Part shown: piece by piece, positions 51,867-59,845 of the stretch
How the letters are laid out: every line of letters begins with the position of its first letter
How positions within the stretch are numbered: position 1 is the stretch's first letter
NCBI GenBank assembly: GCA_964649725.1
Contig: CAZYTM010000001.1
Location: 1 to 64,000, forward strand
Direction: 5' to 3'
Length of the DNA stretch: 64,000 bases
DNA from: CAZYTM01 sp964649725
GTDB taxonomy: Bacteria > Desulfobacterota > Desulfuromonadia > Geobacterales > Geobacteraceae
Program-made: the position numbers and the translations under genes
The notes under the pieces: generated by a model
Database searches by the model: none
Told to the model about the DNA's origin: nothing
The model's input: the letters and a program-made list of their open reading frames with translations, nothing else

Positions 51867-52334
51867 ATGACACAGATCCGTGAAGAGTTGCAGATTTTCG
51901 TCCGCCGCTTCGGCCTGCTTAATGCCGCCTGCTGTGAATACTGCTGTGGCGAAGAGATATCGCTGGTACAGAGCCATATCCTCTTCGAGGTGCGCCGCTC
52001 CGGCGAGCCGTCGATGCAGCAGGTAGCAGAAGAGCTCGGCATTGACATCACCACTTTCAGCCGGCAGGTCAAGACCATGGAAGGTAAAGGGCTGCTGACC
52101 CGCAGGCCGTCAGACAAAGACCGCCGGGTCAGCCTGCTCAGCCTGACCACCGAGGGGAAACGGGTCATGAAACAGATCGACCTCTACATGGCTGACCGGG
52201 TCGAACAGCTCTTCGCAGTGATGACCCCCTTCGAGCAAGAGGTGGTGACCCGCTCCATCGGCCTGGTAAACGAGGCTCTGGCAAAGGTCGCTGCCAACCA
52301 TAGCGACAGCAAAAAGATTGCATGTTGCAATTAA
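51867..52334 (+). CDS. MarR-family regulator with paired cysteines
   Basis: A 155-residue winged-helix regulator: HILFEVRRSGEPSMQQVAEELGIDITTFSRQVKTMEGKGLLTRRPSDKDRRVS is the MarR core, in order helix-turn-helix then wing. Unusual cysteines: C22, C23, C26 and C27 (CCEYCC) near the N-terminal helix and C153 C154 at the C-terminus. These could bind As(III), Hg(II) or another thiophilic metal, so it is likely a metalloregulator of the operon behind it. It ends 16 bases before hgcA. No ArsR-family repressor is present in this operon; this protein may take that role (inference). Confidence 0.88.
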   Translation: MTQIREELQIFVRRFGLLNAACCEYCCGEEISLVQSHILFEVRRSGEPSMQQVAEELGIDITTFSRQVKTMEGKGLLTRRPSDKDRRVSLLSLTTEGKRVMKQIDLYMADRVEQLFAVMTPFEQEVVTRSIGLVNEALAKVAANHSDSKKIACCN

Positions 52335-52350
52335 ATATTTTGAGGAAATC

Positions 52351-53583
52351 ATGAAAATCCGTTCCTTCAAAACGATATCCGCCAGCTGTTGCACCCCCCA
52401 GCAACAGGACTCACGCAACGACGACAACAAGAGGAGCGCTGACAACTGTTGCCCGTCTGGCGCCGAAACTGCTCCGCCTGTTACTGCACCATGCAACCCC
52501 CCTCCAACAGCGCCAGTGTCCAATGAAAAGCCCCCCTGCTGCGGCCCTCCCACTACCACTCGCGGCGGGAAGATAGATGAAAATGTCCCCGGTTTTCTCG
52601 GCTGGATGCCGACAGATATCGGCCAGGTCGCCAGGATTTCTACAACTCTGACCTGGCAGGACCGGCTTGGTGGCTGCAAGGCCCGCTGGGGGATAAAGCG
52701 GATGGCCTACATCGTCCCCCCGGGTCTCTACGCCATCGGCACCCCAGGGGAGGAAGAGCCGGTCGTAGTGACTGCCAACTACAAGATGAGCTACGATCTG
52801 GTCCGCCAGGCGCTGGCCGGCCGGAACTGCTGGCTGCTGGTGCTGGAGACCTTCGGCGTCAATGTCTGGTGTGCTGCCGGGAAAGGGAGCTTCGGCACTG
52901 ATGAACTGGTGGAGAGGATCGCCAGCAGCGGCCTGTCCAGGGTTGTCAAGCATCGCCGGCTGATTCTGCCGATATTAGGCGCGCCAGGGGTAGCAGCTCA
53001 TGAAGTATACCAAAGAAGCGGATTCAACGTCTCCTATGCAGCTATCAGGGCCGAAGACCTGCCGCACTTTCTTGACAACAGTATGATAACTATTCCGGAG
53101 ATGCGGGAGTTGACCTTCTCTTTCTATGAACGGCTGGTACTGGTGCCGGTAGAGCTGGTACATGCGATAAAACCGACCACCATAGCCGGTCTGGTGATTT
53201 TTCTGACAGCCTTACTCTTGACTGGTCCCGGCAACGCGCTGTTGCTCCTTGGCGCCTTTAGCGGCGCAGTCCTGAGCGGTATCGTCGGCGGCGCGCTGCT
53301 GCTACCCTGGGTACCAGGGACAAGCTTTGCCGTCAAAGGGGCAATCCTCGGCCTCGCCTGGAGCATTATCTTCTCTCTGCAGGCCGGCTGGCATGGCCTC
53401 ACGGCCATCGCCCTGACCTTTGCCCTGGCAGCGGTAAGCGGTTTCTACACCCTCAACTTCACCGGCTGCTCCACCTACACCTCCCGCACCGGGGTGAAAA
53501 AGGAGATGCGACTCGGTTTGCCGCTCATGGCAGGCGCCCTGGCCACTAGCCTGGTGCTGCTGCTGGTCAACTGGTTTATCTGA
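52351..53583 (+). CDS. hgcA: HgcA, corrinoid mercury-methylating protein, with extra N-terminal Cys-pair tail
   Basis: A 410-residue membrane corrinoid protein that transfers a methyl group from cobalamin to Hg(II) in anaerobes. The hallmark cap-helix motif N171-VWCAAGK is present, with C174 as lower cobalt ligand. The corrinoid domain spans ~85-285 (PGVAAHEVY, FVSYAAIRAEDLP-type region). About five membrane helices follow, then the family C-terminal signature NFTGCSTYTSRTGVKKEMR. Start is the ATG at 52351 (GAGGAA upstream). Residues 1-80 are an extension absent from the ~340-residue type protein, with three Cys-Cys pairs (C13-14, C33-34, C63-64) plus C48. It lies between marR and hgcB, in an ars operon. 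Confidence 0.93.
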   Translation: MKIRSFKTISASCCTPQQQDSRNDDNKRSADNCCPSGAETAPPVTAPCNPPPTAPVSNEKPPCCGPPTTTRGGKIDENVPGFLGWMPTDIGQVARISTTLTWQDRLGGCKARWGIKRMAYIVPPGLYAIGTPGEEEPVVVTANYKMSYDLVRQALAGRNCWLLVLETFGVNVWCAAGKGSFGTDELVERIASSGLSRVVKHRRLILPILGAPGVAAHEVYQRSGFNVSYAAIRAEDLPHFLDNSMITIPEMRELTFSFYERLVLVPVELVHAIKPTTIAGLVIFLTALLLTGPGNALLLLGAFSGAVLSGIVGGALLLPWVPGTSFAVKGAILGLAWSIIFSLQAGWHGLTAIALTFALAAVSGFYTLNFTGCSTYTSRTGVKKEMRLGLPLMAGALATSLVLLLVNWFI

Positions 53584-53604
53584 AAACTGGAAAGGTAGAC
53601 GCAG

Positions 53605-53895
53605 ATGAAAGGTTTCAGCTATTTGAAAAACGTTACCACCCTGGAACTTGACCGAGAGCTCTGCAACGGTTGCGGCCGCTGCACCGAAGTCTGCCCGCAC
53701 CAGGTCTTCGGTCTCAACCTGCGCAAGGCGACCCTTATCGAACGGAACGCCTGCATGGAGTGCGGCGCCTGTGCGAAAAACTGCCCGACCGGTGCGCTCC
53801 GGGTCGATGCCGGAGTCGGTTGCGCCAGCGGTCTGATCAACGAATGGCTCCGGGAGCGGGGGCTGAAGAGCGGCAGCGGCTCCTGCTGCTCCTGA
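53605..53895 (+). CDS. hgcB: HgcB, ferredoxin partner of HgcA
   Basis: A 96-residue 2[4Fe-4S] ferredoxin that reduces the corrinoid of HgcA and probably delivers Hg(II). First cluster CNGCGRCTEVC (C20, C23, C26, C30), second CMECGACAKNC (C50, C53, C56, C60), the latter being the HgcB signature. The extra conserved cysteine of the family is at C73 (GVGCAS), and a C-terminal pair C94 C95 ends the protein. These positions equal those I recall for the Desulfovibrio ND132 protein. GGAAAGG precedes the ATG; 21 bases after hgcA. Confidence 0.95.
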   Translation: MKGFSYLKNVTTLELDRELCNGCGRCTEVCPHQVFGLNLRKATLIERNACMECGACAKNCPTGALRVDAGVGCASGLINEWLRERGLKSGSGSCCS

Positions 53896-53922
53896 AGCTC
53901 TTGCCTGACAAAAGGAGAGCGA

Positions 53923-54333
53923 ATGAAGAAAGTCCTGTTCCTCTGCACCCATAACTCCTGCCGCTCGCAGATGGCCGAAGGTCTGATCAACCACTATCTG
54001 GGGGAGCGCTTCCGCGCCTATTCAGCCGGCACCGAGGCGACCCGGGTAAACCCCCTGGCGATAAAGGTGCTGGCCGAGCTCGGCATCGACATCTCGCAGC
54101 ACTACTCCAAGACCATTGCCGAGTTCGAGGGGGAACGGTTCGACCAGGTCATCACCCTGTGCGGCTCGGCCAATGAGCAGTGCCCCCTCTTTTTTGGCGG
54201 AGTGGAAAGGGTCCATCTCGGTTTTAGCGATCCCTCTCAGGCCAGCGGCAGTGAGGCAGAGATCCTGCAGCAGTTCAGGCGGGTTCGGGATGAACTGAAA
54301 GAGAAGCTTATTGCCATTTTAAGCAGCCGGTAA
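53923..54333 (+). CDS. arsC: Arsenate reductase, thioredoxin-coupled (LMW phosphatase type)
   Basis: A 136-residue enzyme reducing arsenate to arsenite. The P-loop CTHNSCRS holds nucleophile C8. The second and third redox cysteines are C80 and C87 (TLCGSANEQCP), seven apart, as in the Staphylococcus thioredoxin-dependent type. Low-molecular-weight phosphatases lack that pair. Cytosolic. A thioredoxin gene sits later in the operon, but with a signal peptide, so it is not the direct reductant. AAAGGAG precedes the ATG; 27 bases after hgcB. Confidence 0.96.
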   Translation: MKKVLFLCTHNSCRSQMAEGLINHYLGERFRAYSAGTEATRVNPLAIKVLAELGIDISQHYSKTIAEFEGERFDQVITLCGSANEQCPLFFGGVERVHLGFSDPSQASGSEAEILQQFRRVRDELKEKLIAILSSR

Positions 54334-54360
54334 CATCTATAACTTCAGGAGGGCCCGATC

Positions 54361-55422
54361 ATGGCCGAAAAAGAGATGAGCTTCTTCGACAAATATCTGA
54401 CTGTCTGGGTCGCAATCTGCATGGCAGTCGGCGTACTGCTAGGGAAGATCATCCCGGGTGCCGTGGCATCGTTGCGGGGGCTAGAGTTCGGCCATGGTTC
54501 GCAGATCAATATCCCTATTGCAGTGCTGATCTGGTTGATGGTCTACCCGATGATGCTGAAGGTCGATTTCAGCTCAGTGGTCAATGTCGGCAAGAACCCG
54601 AAAGGGCTCTTTGTCACCCTGTTCGTCAACTGGATAGTCAAACCTTTCAGTATGGCCTTTTTCGGCTGGCTCTTCTTCCGCATGGTCTTCAGCTCCCTGA
54701 TAACGCCGGCCGAAGCAGACCAGTACATAGCCGGCTCCATCATCCTGGCGGCAGCCCCCTGTACTGCAATGGTCTTTGTCTGGAGCTACCTGACTGACGG
54801 CGATCCAGGCTATACCCTGGTCCAGGTCTCGGTCAATGACCTGCTGATGCTGGTCCTCTTCGCCCCGATCGTCAAATTCCTGGTATCCGGCGCCTCCCAC
54901 CTGATCGTCCCGTTCAGCGTGCTCTTCACCTCGGTGGCGGTCTTCATCGTCATCCCGCTGGCTGCCGGGGTCATCACCCGCAACCTGCTGATCAGATCCC
55001 ACGGCCCGGAATGGTTCAACAATTCATTCCTGCCGAAACTGCACCCGATAGCCATCTCCGCCCTGCTCGCCACGCTGGTGCTGATATTCGCCTTCCAGGC
55101 CGACAATATCACCGGCCGGCTCTTCCACGTGCTGCTTATCGCCGTGCCGATAACCATCCAGGTCTACTTCAACTCCTCACTCGCCTACGGGCTGATGAAG
55201 TGGCTGAAGCTCCCTTACAATGTGGCAGCGCCCGGGGCGTTGATCGGCGCCAGCAACTTCTTCGAACTGGCAGTCGCCGTGGCGATCACCATCTTCGGCC
55301 CCGAGTCGGGGGCGGCACTGGTCTGTGTGGTCGGTGTCCTGGTGGAGGTACCGGTGATGCTGTCGGTCTGTTCCATCTGCAACCGGACCAGAGACTGGTT
55401 CCCGGCAAAGGGAGCGGCATAG
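54361..55422 (+). CDS. acr3: ACR3-family arsenite efflux permease
   Basis: A 353-residue inner-membrane transporter with ten predicted helices that expels As(III). Family signatures: the conserved cysteine in APCTAMVFVWSYL, NWIVKPFSM, VNDLLMLVLFAPIV and the acidic residue in GASNFFELAVAVAI. Length matches bacterial ACR3 rather than ArsB (~430). It can work with the ArsA ATPase encoded downstream. AGGAGGG precedes the ATG, 27 bases after arsC. Confidence 0.96.
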   Translation: MAEKEMSFFDKYLTVWVAICMAVGVLLGKIIPGAVASLRGLEFGHGSQINIPIAVLIWLMVYPMMLKVDFSSVVNVGKNPKGLFVTLFVNWIVKPFSMAFFGWLFFRMVFSSLITPAEADQYIAGSIILAAAPCTAMVFVWSYLTDGDPGYTLVQVSVNDLLMLVLFAPIVKFLVSGASHLIVPFSVLFTSVAVFIVIPLAAGVITRNLLIRSHGPEWFNNSFLPKLHPIAISALLATLVLIFAFQADNITGRLFHVLLIAVPITIQVYFNSSLAYGLMKWLKLPYNVAAPGALIGASNFFELAVAVAITIFGPESGAALVCVVGVLVEVPVMLSVCSICNRTRDWFPAKGAA

Positions 55423-55455
55423 TTACCTATAAACATAGCAAAAGGAGAATTACTG

Positions 55456-55833
55456 ATGAAAATCGAACTGTATGAACCGGCCATGTGCTGCTCGACCGGA
55501 GTTTGCGGCCCTGCTGTCGATCCGGTACTGGTAAAGCTGCAGGAGACTCTCCGGCTGATCGGCGAACAGAGCGGCGGCAAGGTGATCGTGGAGCGCTTCA
55601 ACCTCTCCTCGGCACCCATGGCATTCGTTGCCAATAGTGTCGTAGCAGAGCTCCTGAAAAGCGAAGGGAACGCTGTCCTCCCCCTGACCTATATTGACGG
55701 GATACTTCTGGCCAAAGGGGTCTATCCGGACGCTGCCCAATTCCAGCAGGCACTTGCCGCCAAAGGGGTGACGGTGGACCTCGAAACAAAGTCGGTCAAG
55801 CAGAGCTGCTGCGGACCAAAAGGGTGCTGTTGA
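55456..55833 (+). CDS. arsD: ArsD arsenite metallochaperone
   Basis: A 125-residue protein that hands As(III) to ArsA. It has the N-terminal binding cysteines C11 C12 C17 (MCCSTGVCG) and the two C-terminal pairs C118 C119 and C124 C125 (SCCGPKGCC), as in plasmid R773 ArsD. LPLTYIDG is a conserved segment. AAAGGAG precedes the ATG. Stop lies 20 bases before the arsA ATG. Confidence 0.96.
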   Translation: MKIELYEPAMCCSTGVCGPAVDPVLVKLQETLRLIGEQSGGKVIVERFNLSSAPMAFVANSVVAELLKSEGNAVLPLTYIDGILLAKGVYPDAAQFQQALAAKGVTVDLETKSVKQSCCGPKGCC

Positions 55834-55853
55834 AAAGAGAGCGAGAAGCGCCC

Positions 55854-57578
55854 ATGAATTCAATTACTGCAGATACGACCCGTAATCTCTTCTTTACCGG
55901 CAAGGGGGGGGTCGGCAAGACCACCACTGCGACAGCCACAGCCATAGCGCTGGCAGATCTGGGGCGGAAGGTGCTGCTGGTCAGTACCGATCCCGCCTCA
56001 AACCTTGCCGAAGTGCTGGAGACTGAACTAGGCACAGTGCCTGGTGTGGTCCCTGGCGCAACAGGCCTCATGGCCATGAACATCGACCCTGAGGTGGCTG
56101 CCGCAGCTTATCGCGAACGGATTGTCGGCCCTTATCGCGGCATACTCCCTGACGCAGCGGTCATCAGTATCGAGGAACAGCTCTCCGGTGCCTGCACCGT
56201 CGAGATCGCCGCTTTTGACGAATTTGCCAAACTGCTTGGCGCCCCGGCAATAACTGCCGGTTACGATCATGTAATCTTCGACACCGCCCCGACCGGCCAT
56301 ACCCTGCGCCTGCTGGAGCTCCCTGCGGCATGGAGCGACTTTCTGGCGAACAGCGCCGGCAGCGCCTCCTGCCTCGGGCCTCTCTCCGGGCTCGAAGCCC
56401 AGCGCGAACTCTACGCTGCCACCCGCAACGCCCTTGCCAACGAACAATTAACCACCATCATCGTGGTCAGCCGTCCTGATGAAAGCTCTCTGCGCGAAGC
56501 CGCCCGGGCAGCAGCGGAACTGGCTGAACTGGGCGTAGCCAACCAGCGACTGGTCCTGAACGGAATTTTTGTGCCGGCAACTACTGATGATCCGCTTGCA
56601 GTTACCTTTGCCGCTCGCTGCCAGAATGCCCTGGCCAATCTTCCGGAGCGTCTGGCAGCCTTGCCGCGCATTGAACTCCCCCTCTCTGCCGGGAACATGC
56701 TGGGGGTAGCCGCGCTGCGGTCTTTTTTCTCCCCCGGGTCACCCCCCCCGGCGACTCAGGTGAGCAGCGCGACCAGCCACCTCCTCCCTGACCTCGACGA
56801 ACTGGTGGCAAAACTTGCACAGGCCGGACACGGAGTAATAATGACCATGGGGAAAGGGGGTGTCGGCAAGACTACCCTGGCTGCGGCAATTGCCATCAGG
56901 CTCGCCCGACGTGGCCATCGGGTAAGTCTGAACACTACCGATCCGGCGGCCCACGTGGCCGAGGCTGTAGGTAGCAACTTTAGCGGACTCAGCATCGGGC
57001 GGATCGACCCGGCAATTGAGACAGAAGCTTACGCTGATGAGGTGTTGACAACGGTCGGCGCCTCGCTGGACGAAGCTGGGCAGGCCCTGCTCGCAGAGGA
57101 TCTCCGCTCCCCCTGCACCGAAGAGATCGCTGTCTTCCGGGCCTTTGCCCGGGTTGTCGCCCAGGGGATAGACGAATTCGTCGTTATCGATACCGCCCCC
57201 ACCGGGCATACCCTGCTTCTGCTCGATGCCGCCGAGGCCTATCACCGTCAGGTCTCCCAGACCATGAACAGTGTCCCTGACGAAGTCCGCCAACTTCTCC
57301 TGCGGCTCCGCGATCGCGACTTCACCCAGATCCTGGTGGTCACCCTGGCCGAGGCAACCCCGGTTCACGAAGCAGCTCTACTGCAGCGCGACCTGCAGCG
57401 GGCCGGCATCGAACCTTTCGCCTGGGTCATCGACCAGAGCCTCACCCCCCATACCATTACCGATCCGCTACTGTCGGCTCGCCGTGCGCGAGAAGAGCGC
57501 TATATCAGCGAAGTTGCATCCCTCTCACAGCGTACCTACCTGATTCCATGGCTGGCAGACCTTAAGGAGTTGCTCTGA
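55854..57578 (+). CDS. arsA: ArsA arsenite-translocating ATPase, two-domain
   Basis: About 574 residues from the ATG at 55854; a GTG at 55824 inside arsD is an alternative start. It has two homologous ATPase halves, each with a deviant Walker A (GKGGVGKTTTA near residue 20, GKGGVGKTTLA near 340). Metal-site cysteines occur where expected: SGACTVEI and SASCLGPL in the first half and SPCTEEI in the second. DTAPTGHTLRLLELP and DTAPTGHTLLLLDAA are the signal-transduction segments. It powers the ACR3 pump. The following gene overlaps by one base. Confidence 0.96.
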   Translation: MNSITADTTRNLFFTGKGGVGKTTTATATAIALADLGRKVLLVSTDPASNLAEVLETELGTVPGVVPGATGLMAMNIDPEVAAAAYRERIVGPYRGILPDAAVISIEEQLSGACTVEIAAFDEFAKLLGAPAITAGYDHVIFDTAPTGHTLRLLELPAAWSDFLANSAGSASCLGPLSGLEAQRELYAATRNALANEQLTTIIVVSRPDESSLREAARAAAELAELGVANQRLVLNGIFVPATTDDPLAVTFAARCQNALANLPERLAALPRIELPLSAGNMLGVAALRSFFSPGSPPPATQVSSATSHLLPDLDELVAKLAQAGHGVIMTMGKGGVGKTTLAAAIAIRLARRGHRVSLNTTDPAAHVAEAVGSNFSGLSIGRIDPAIETEAYADEVLTTVGASLDEAGQALLAEDLRSPCTEEIAVFRAFARVVAQGIDEFVVIDTAPTGHTLLLLDAAEAYHRQVSQTMNSVPDEVRQLLLRLRDRDFTQILVVTLAEATPVHEAALLQRDLQRAGIEPFAWVIDQSLTPHTITDPLLSARRAREERYISEVASLSQRTYLIPWLADLKELL

Positions 57579-57955
57579 TGCGGACTTTCTGCACCATCAT
57601 GCTGTTGCTCACAGCTGTTACAGCGCGGGCCGAACTACCTTCAGCGCCGGCTGCGACCATCAATCAGGCCCTGTCTTCCGGCAGACCGACAGCCATCGAC
57701 CTGGGGGCCAGGAGTTGCATCCCCTGCAAGAAGATGGCACCGATTCTCGAAGCGCTGGCCCGCGAATATAGTAGCAAGGCCAACATCCTCTTCATCGATG
57801 TCCGGGAAGACCAGACTGCGGCAAAGAGATTCAAGGTGCAGATGATCCCGACGCAGATCTTCTTCAACTCCCAGGGGGTGGAGGTGAAGCGCCATATCGG
57901 TTTTATGGACAAAGCTGCTATTGTCAGGGAATTGAAAGGGGCTGGGCTGAAATGA
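57578..57955 (+). CDS. Exported thioredoxin-like protein
   Basis: A 125-residue thioredoxin fold with a signal peptide (1-18, ending ARA) and active site CIPCKKM, then IPTQIFF with the conserved cis-Pro. It is translationally coupled to arsA (TGATG) and to the CcdA-like gene after it (ATGA). With that membrane protein it would carry electrons to the periplasm for thiol reduction. Use in the ars/hgc context, for instance to keep thiols reduced for Hg or As binding, is inference. Confidence 0.92.
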   Translation: MRTFCTIMLLLTAVTARAELPSAPAATINQALSSGRPTAIDLGARSCIPCKKMAPILEALAREYSSKANILFIDVREDQTAAKRFKVQMIPTQIFFNSQGVEVKRHIGFMDKAAIVRELKGAGLK

Positions 57956-58635
57956 CCATACTCGACAACATCGAGCAGATCATTGCCCTCTACCCGCTCG
58001 TGGCATTCGGTGCAGTCTTCCTCGCCGGAGTCCTCTCCTCGGCATCCCCCTGCGTTCTGGCTACCATACCTTTAGTGGTCGGCTTTGTCGGCGGCTACGC
58101 CGATGGTGACCGACTGAAGGCATTTCGCTACTCCCTCGCCTTTGTGATTGGGCTGTCGCTCACCTTCACCGCCTTCGGAGCTGCTGCCGGGCTGCTAGGG
58201 ACCATGTTCGGCTCAATCGGCGGCTGGTGGTACATAGCTGCCGGCTGTGTCGCCCTCCTTATGGGAGGCCAGATGATGGGGCTCTATACCATAAACTTTC
58301 CGGCCAGGCGCGACTTCAAACCGAAGCAGGGGGGGGTAGTCGGCTCGTTCATGCTCGGGCTTTTTTTCGGCATTGTCTCCTCACCCTGTGCCACGCCGGT
58401 ACTGGTGGTGATCCTTACCTACGTTGCCAGCAAAGGACAGGTACTTTACGGCACCCTCCTCCTCTTTACCTATGCCATCGGCCATTGTCTGCTAATGTTG
58501 GCTGCAGGGACCTTTACCGGATTTATAGAAGCGTTTGCCAGGGCCAAAGGTATCGTCAGCCTTACCCTCTGGTCAAAACGGCTGGGGGGGTTGCTGGTCG
58601 CCCTGGTCGGCATATACCTGCTCTGGCAAGCCTGA
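57952..58635 (+). CDS. CcdA/DsbD-type thiol-electron transmembrane protein
   Basis: A 227-residue membrane protein with six predicted helices. The redox cysteines of the CcdA family are in SSASPCVLAT (helix 1) and VSSPCATP (helix 4). It moves electrons from cytosolic thioredoxin to periplasmic thioredoxin-like proteins. Its ATG overlaps the thioredoxin stop by four bases, so the two are a unit. NCBI-style ArsG permeases are distant relatives, but the motif fits CcdA better. Confidence 0.9.
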   Translation: MTILDNIEQIIALYPLVAFGAVFLAGVLSSASPCVLATIPLVVGFVGGYADGDRLKAFRYSLAFVIGLSLTFTAFGAAAGLLGTMFGSIGGWWYIAAGCVALLMGGQMMGLYTINFPARRDFKPKQGGVVGSFMLGLFFGIVSSPCATPVLVVILTYVASKGQVLYGTLLLFTYAIGHCLLMLAAGTFTGFIEAFARAKGIVSLTLWSKRLGGLLVALVGIYLLWQA

Positions 58636-58676
58636 CAGCACAACTTATTTCTACAAAGAAAGAAGAGGAGAGAACC

Positions 58677-58961
58677 ATGCTACCGGAAAAACAGCAGCAA
58701 TCCTTCGGCGACTTTTACGACACGGTCCGCCAGAACGACATCCTCGAGCCGAAGACCACCCTGCTCCTCCATCTCGGTGCAGCCATGGCACTCGGCTGCT
58801 CCCCCTGCATGGATTACTACCTGAACCAGGTGGAGAAGGAGGGTATCACTCTGGCAGAGATCGGTGCGGTCCAGGCGATCGTCATGGCGGTCAGCGCCGG
58901 CCGGGTCAATGCCCAGCTGCGCGAGGTCGAACTGCGCCGGCGGAGTGCCGGAAAAGTCTGA
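58677..58961 (+). CDS. AhpD/carboxymuconolactone decarboxylase-like protein
   Basis: A 94-residue cytosolic helical protein from the ATG at 58677 (AGAGGAGAG upstream). The core LLHLGAAMALGCSPCMDYYL matches the CxxC redox centre of the AhpD/CMD family (GCSPC). Such proteins are thiol peroxidases or reductase adaptors; here it would fit the thiol-redox theme of the operon. It begins 41 bases after the CcdA-like gene. Substrate unknown. Confidence 0.85.
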   Translation: MLPEKQQQSFGDFYDTVRQNDILEPKTTLLLHLGAAMALGCSPCMDYYLNQVEKEGITLAEIGAVQAIVMAVSAGRVNAQLREVELRRRSAGKV

Positions 58962-58979
58962 TACCAAAGGAGGTCAGCC

Positions 58980-59744
58980 ATGTCACTCCCCGCACTACCC
59001 ATATTTGACGCCCATCTCCATATCATCGACCCCCGCTTCCCGCTGGTGCCGAACAACGGCTATCTGCCACCTGAATTCACCTGTGCAGCTTACCTGGAGC
59101 GGCTCAAGGGTTACCAGCTGGCCGGTGGCGCCATTGTCTCCGGCTCTTTCCAGGCCTTTGACCAGGGGTATCTGCTGGCCGCGCTCAAGGAACTCGGGCC
59201 GACCTTTGTCGGCGTCACCCAGCTCCATGCCACGGTGAGCGATGAGGAGCTGCTGGCGCTGGATCAGGCCGGGGTCAGGGCGATCCGCTTCAACCTGAAA
59301 CGGGGTGGCTCGGAAGAGGTCAGCTATCTGGAGCAGATGGCCAGGCGGGTCCATGAGCTGGCGGGCTGGCATGTCGAGCTCTACGTCGATTCCCGCGAAC
59401 TGGCGCCGCTCTGCCAGACCCTGATCGACCTGCCGGCAGTCAGTATCGACCATCTCGGACTGGCCAAGGAAGGTTTCCCCACGCTTCTGAAGCTGGTGGA
59501 ACATGGCGTCCATGTCAAGGCGACCGGCTTCGGCCGGGTCGATTTCCCGATCATCCCTGCCCTGCAGGAGCTCTACCTTGCCAACCCGGACGCCCTGATG
59601 TTCGGCACTGACCTCCCCTCTACCCGTGCGCCGCTGCCATACAGTGACGACGACTTCAAACTGGTAGTCGATGCCCTGGGGGAGGAGAAGGCGAGACGGG
59701 TCTGCTGCGACAATGCCGTGGCGTTCTATCGCCCCAGGGTATGA
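58980..59744 (+). CDS. Amidohydrolase-family TIM-barrel hydrolase
   Basis: A 254-residue cytosolic protein of the amidohydrolase-2 family (2-pyrone-4,6-dicarboxylate lactonase-like). It begins FDAHLHIIDPRF, the metal-binding HxH, with SIDHLGLAKEG giving His ligand and MFGTDLPSTRAP giving the Asp. AGGAGGT precedes the ATG. It lies 18 bases after the CMD-like gene, so it is co-transcribed. No arsenic or mercury role is documented for the family; function is unknown here. Confidence 0.88.
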   Translation: MSLPALPIFDAHLHIIDPRFPLVPNNGYLPPEFTCAAYLERLKGYQLAGGAIVSGSFQAFDQGYLLAALKELGPTFVGVTQLHATVSDEELLALDQAGVRAIRFNLKRGGSEEVSYLEQMARRVHELAGWHVELYVDSRELAPLCQTLIDLPAVSIDHLGLAKEGFPTLLKLVEHGVHVKATGFGRVDFPIIPALQELYLANPDALMFGTDLPSTRAPLPYSDDDFKLVVDALGEEKARRVCCDNAVAFYRPRV

Positions 59745-59845
59745 AACTATTCATCGCCTCGCAACCGCCTCTGGGCAGGCATTGTATTGATCGAGCCGCA
59801 TCGCGTCTTGACAACACTCTAACAAATGGATATGAGGGGGAAGAT

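Noticed and set aside
57952..58635. ArsG-type organoarsenical permease
   Set aside because: Sequence around both cysteine motifs fits CcdA; a thioredoxin partner overlaps it. Not excluded but not supported.
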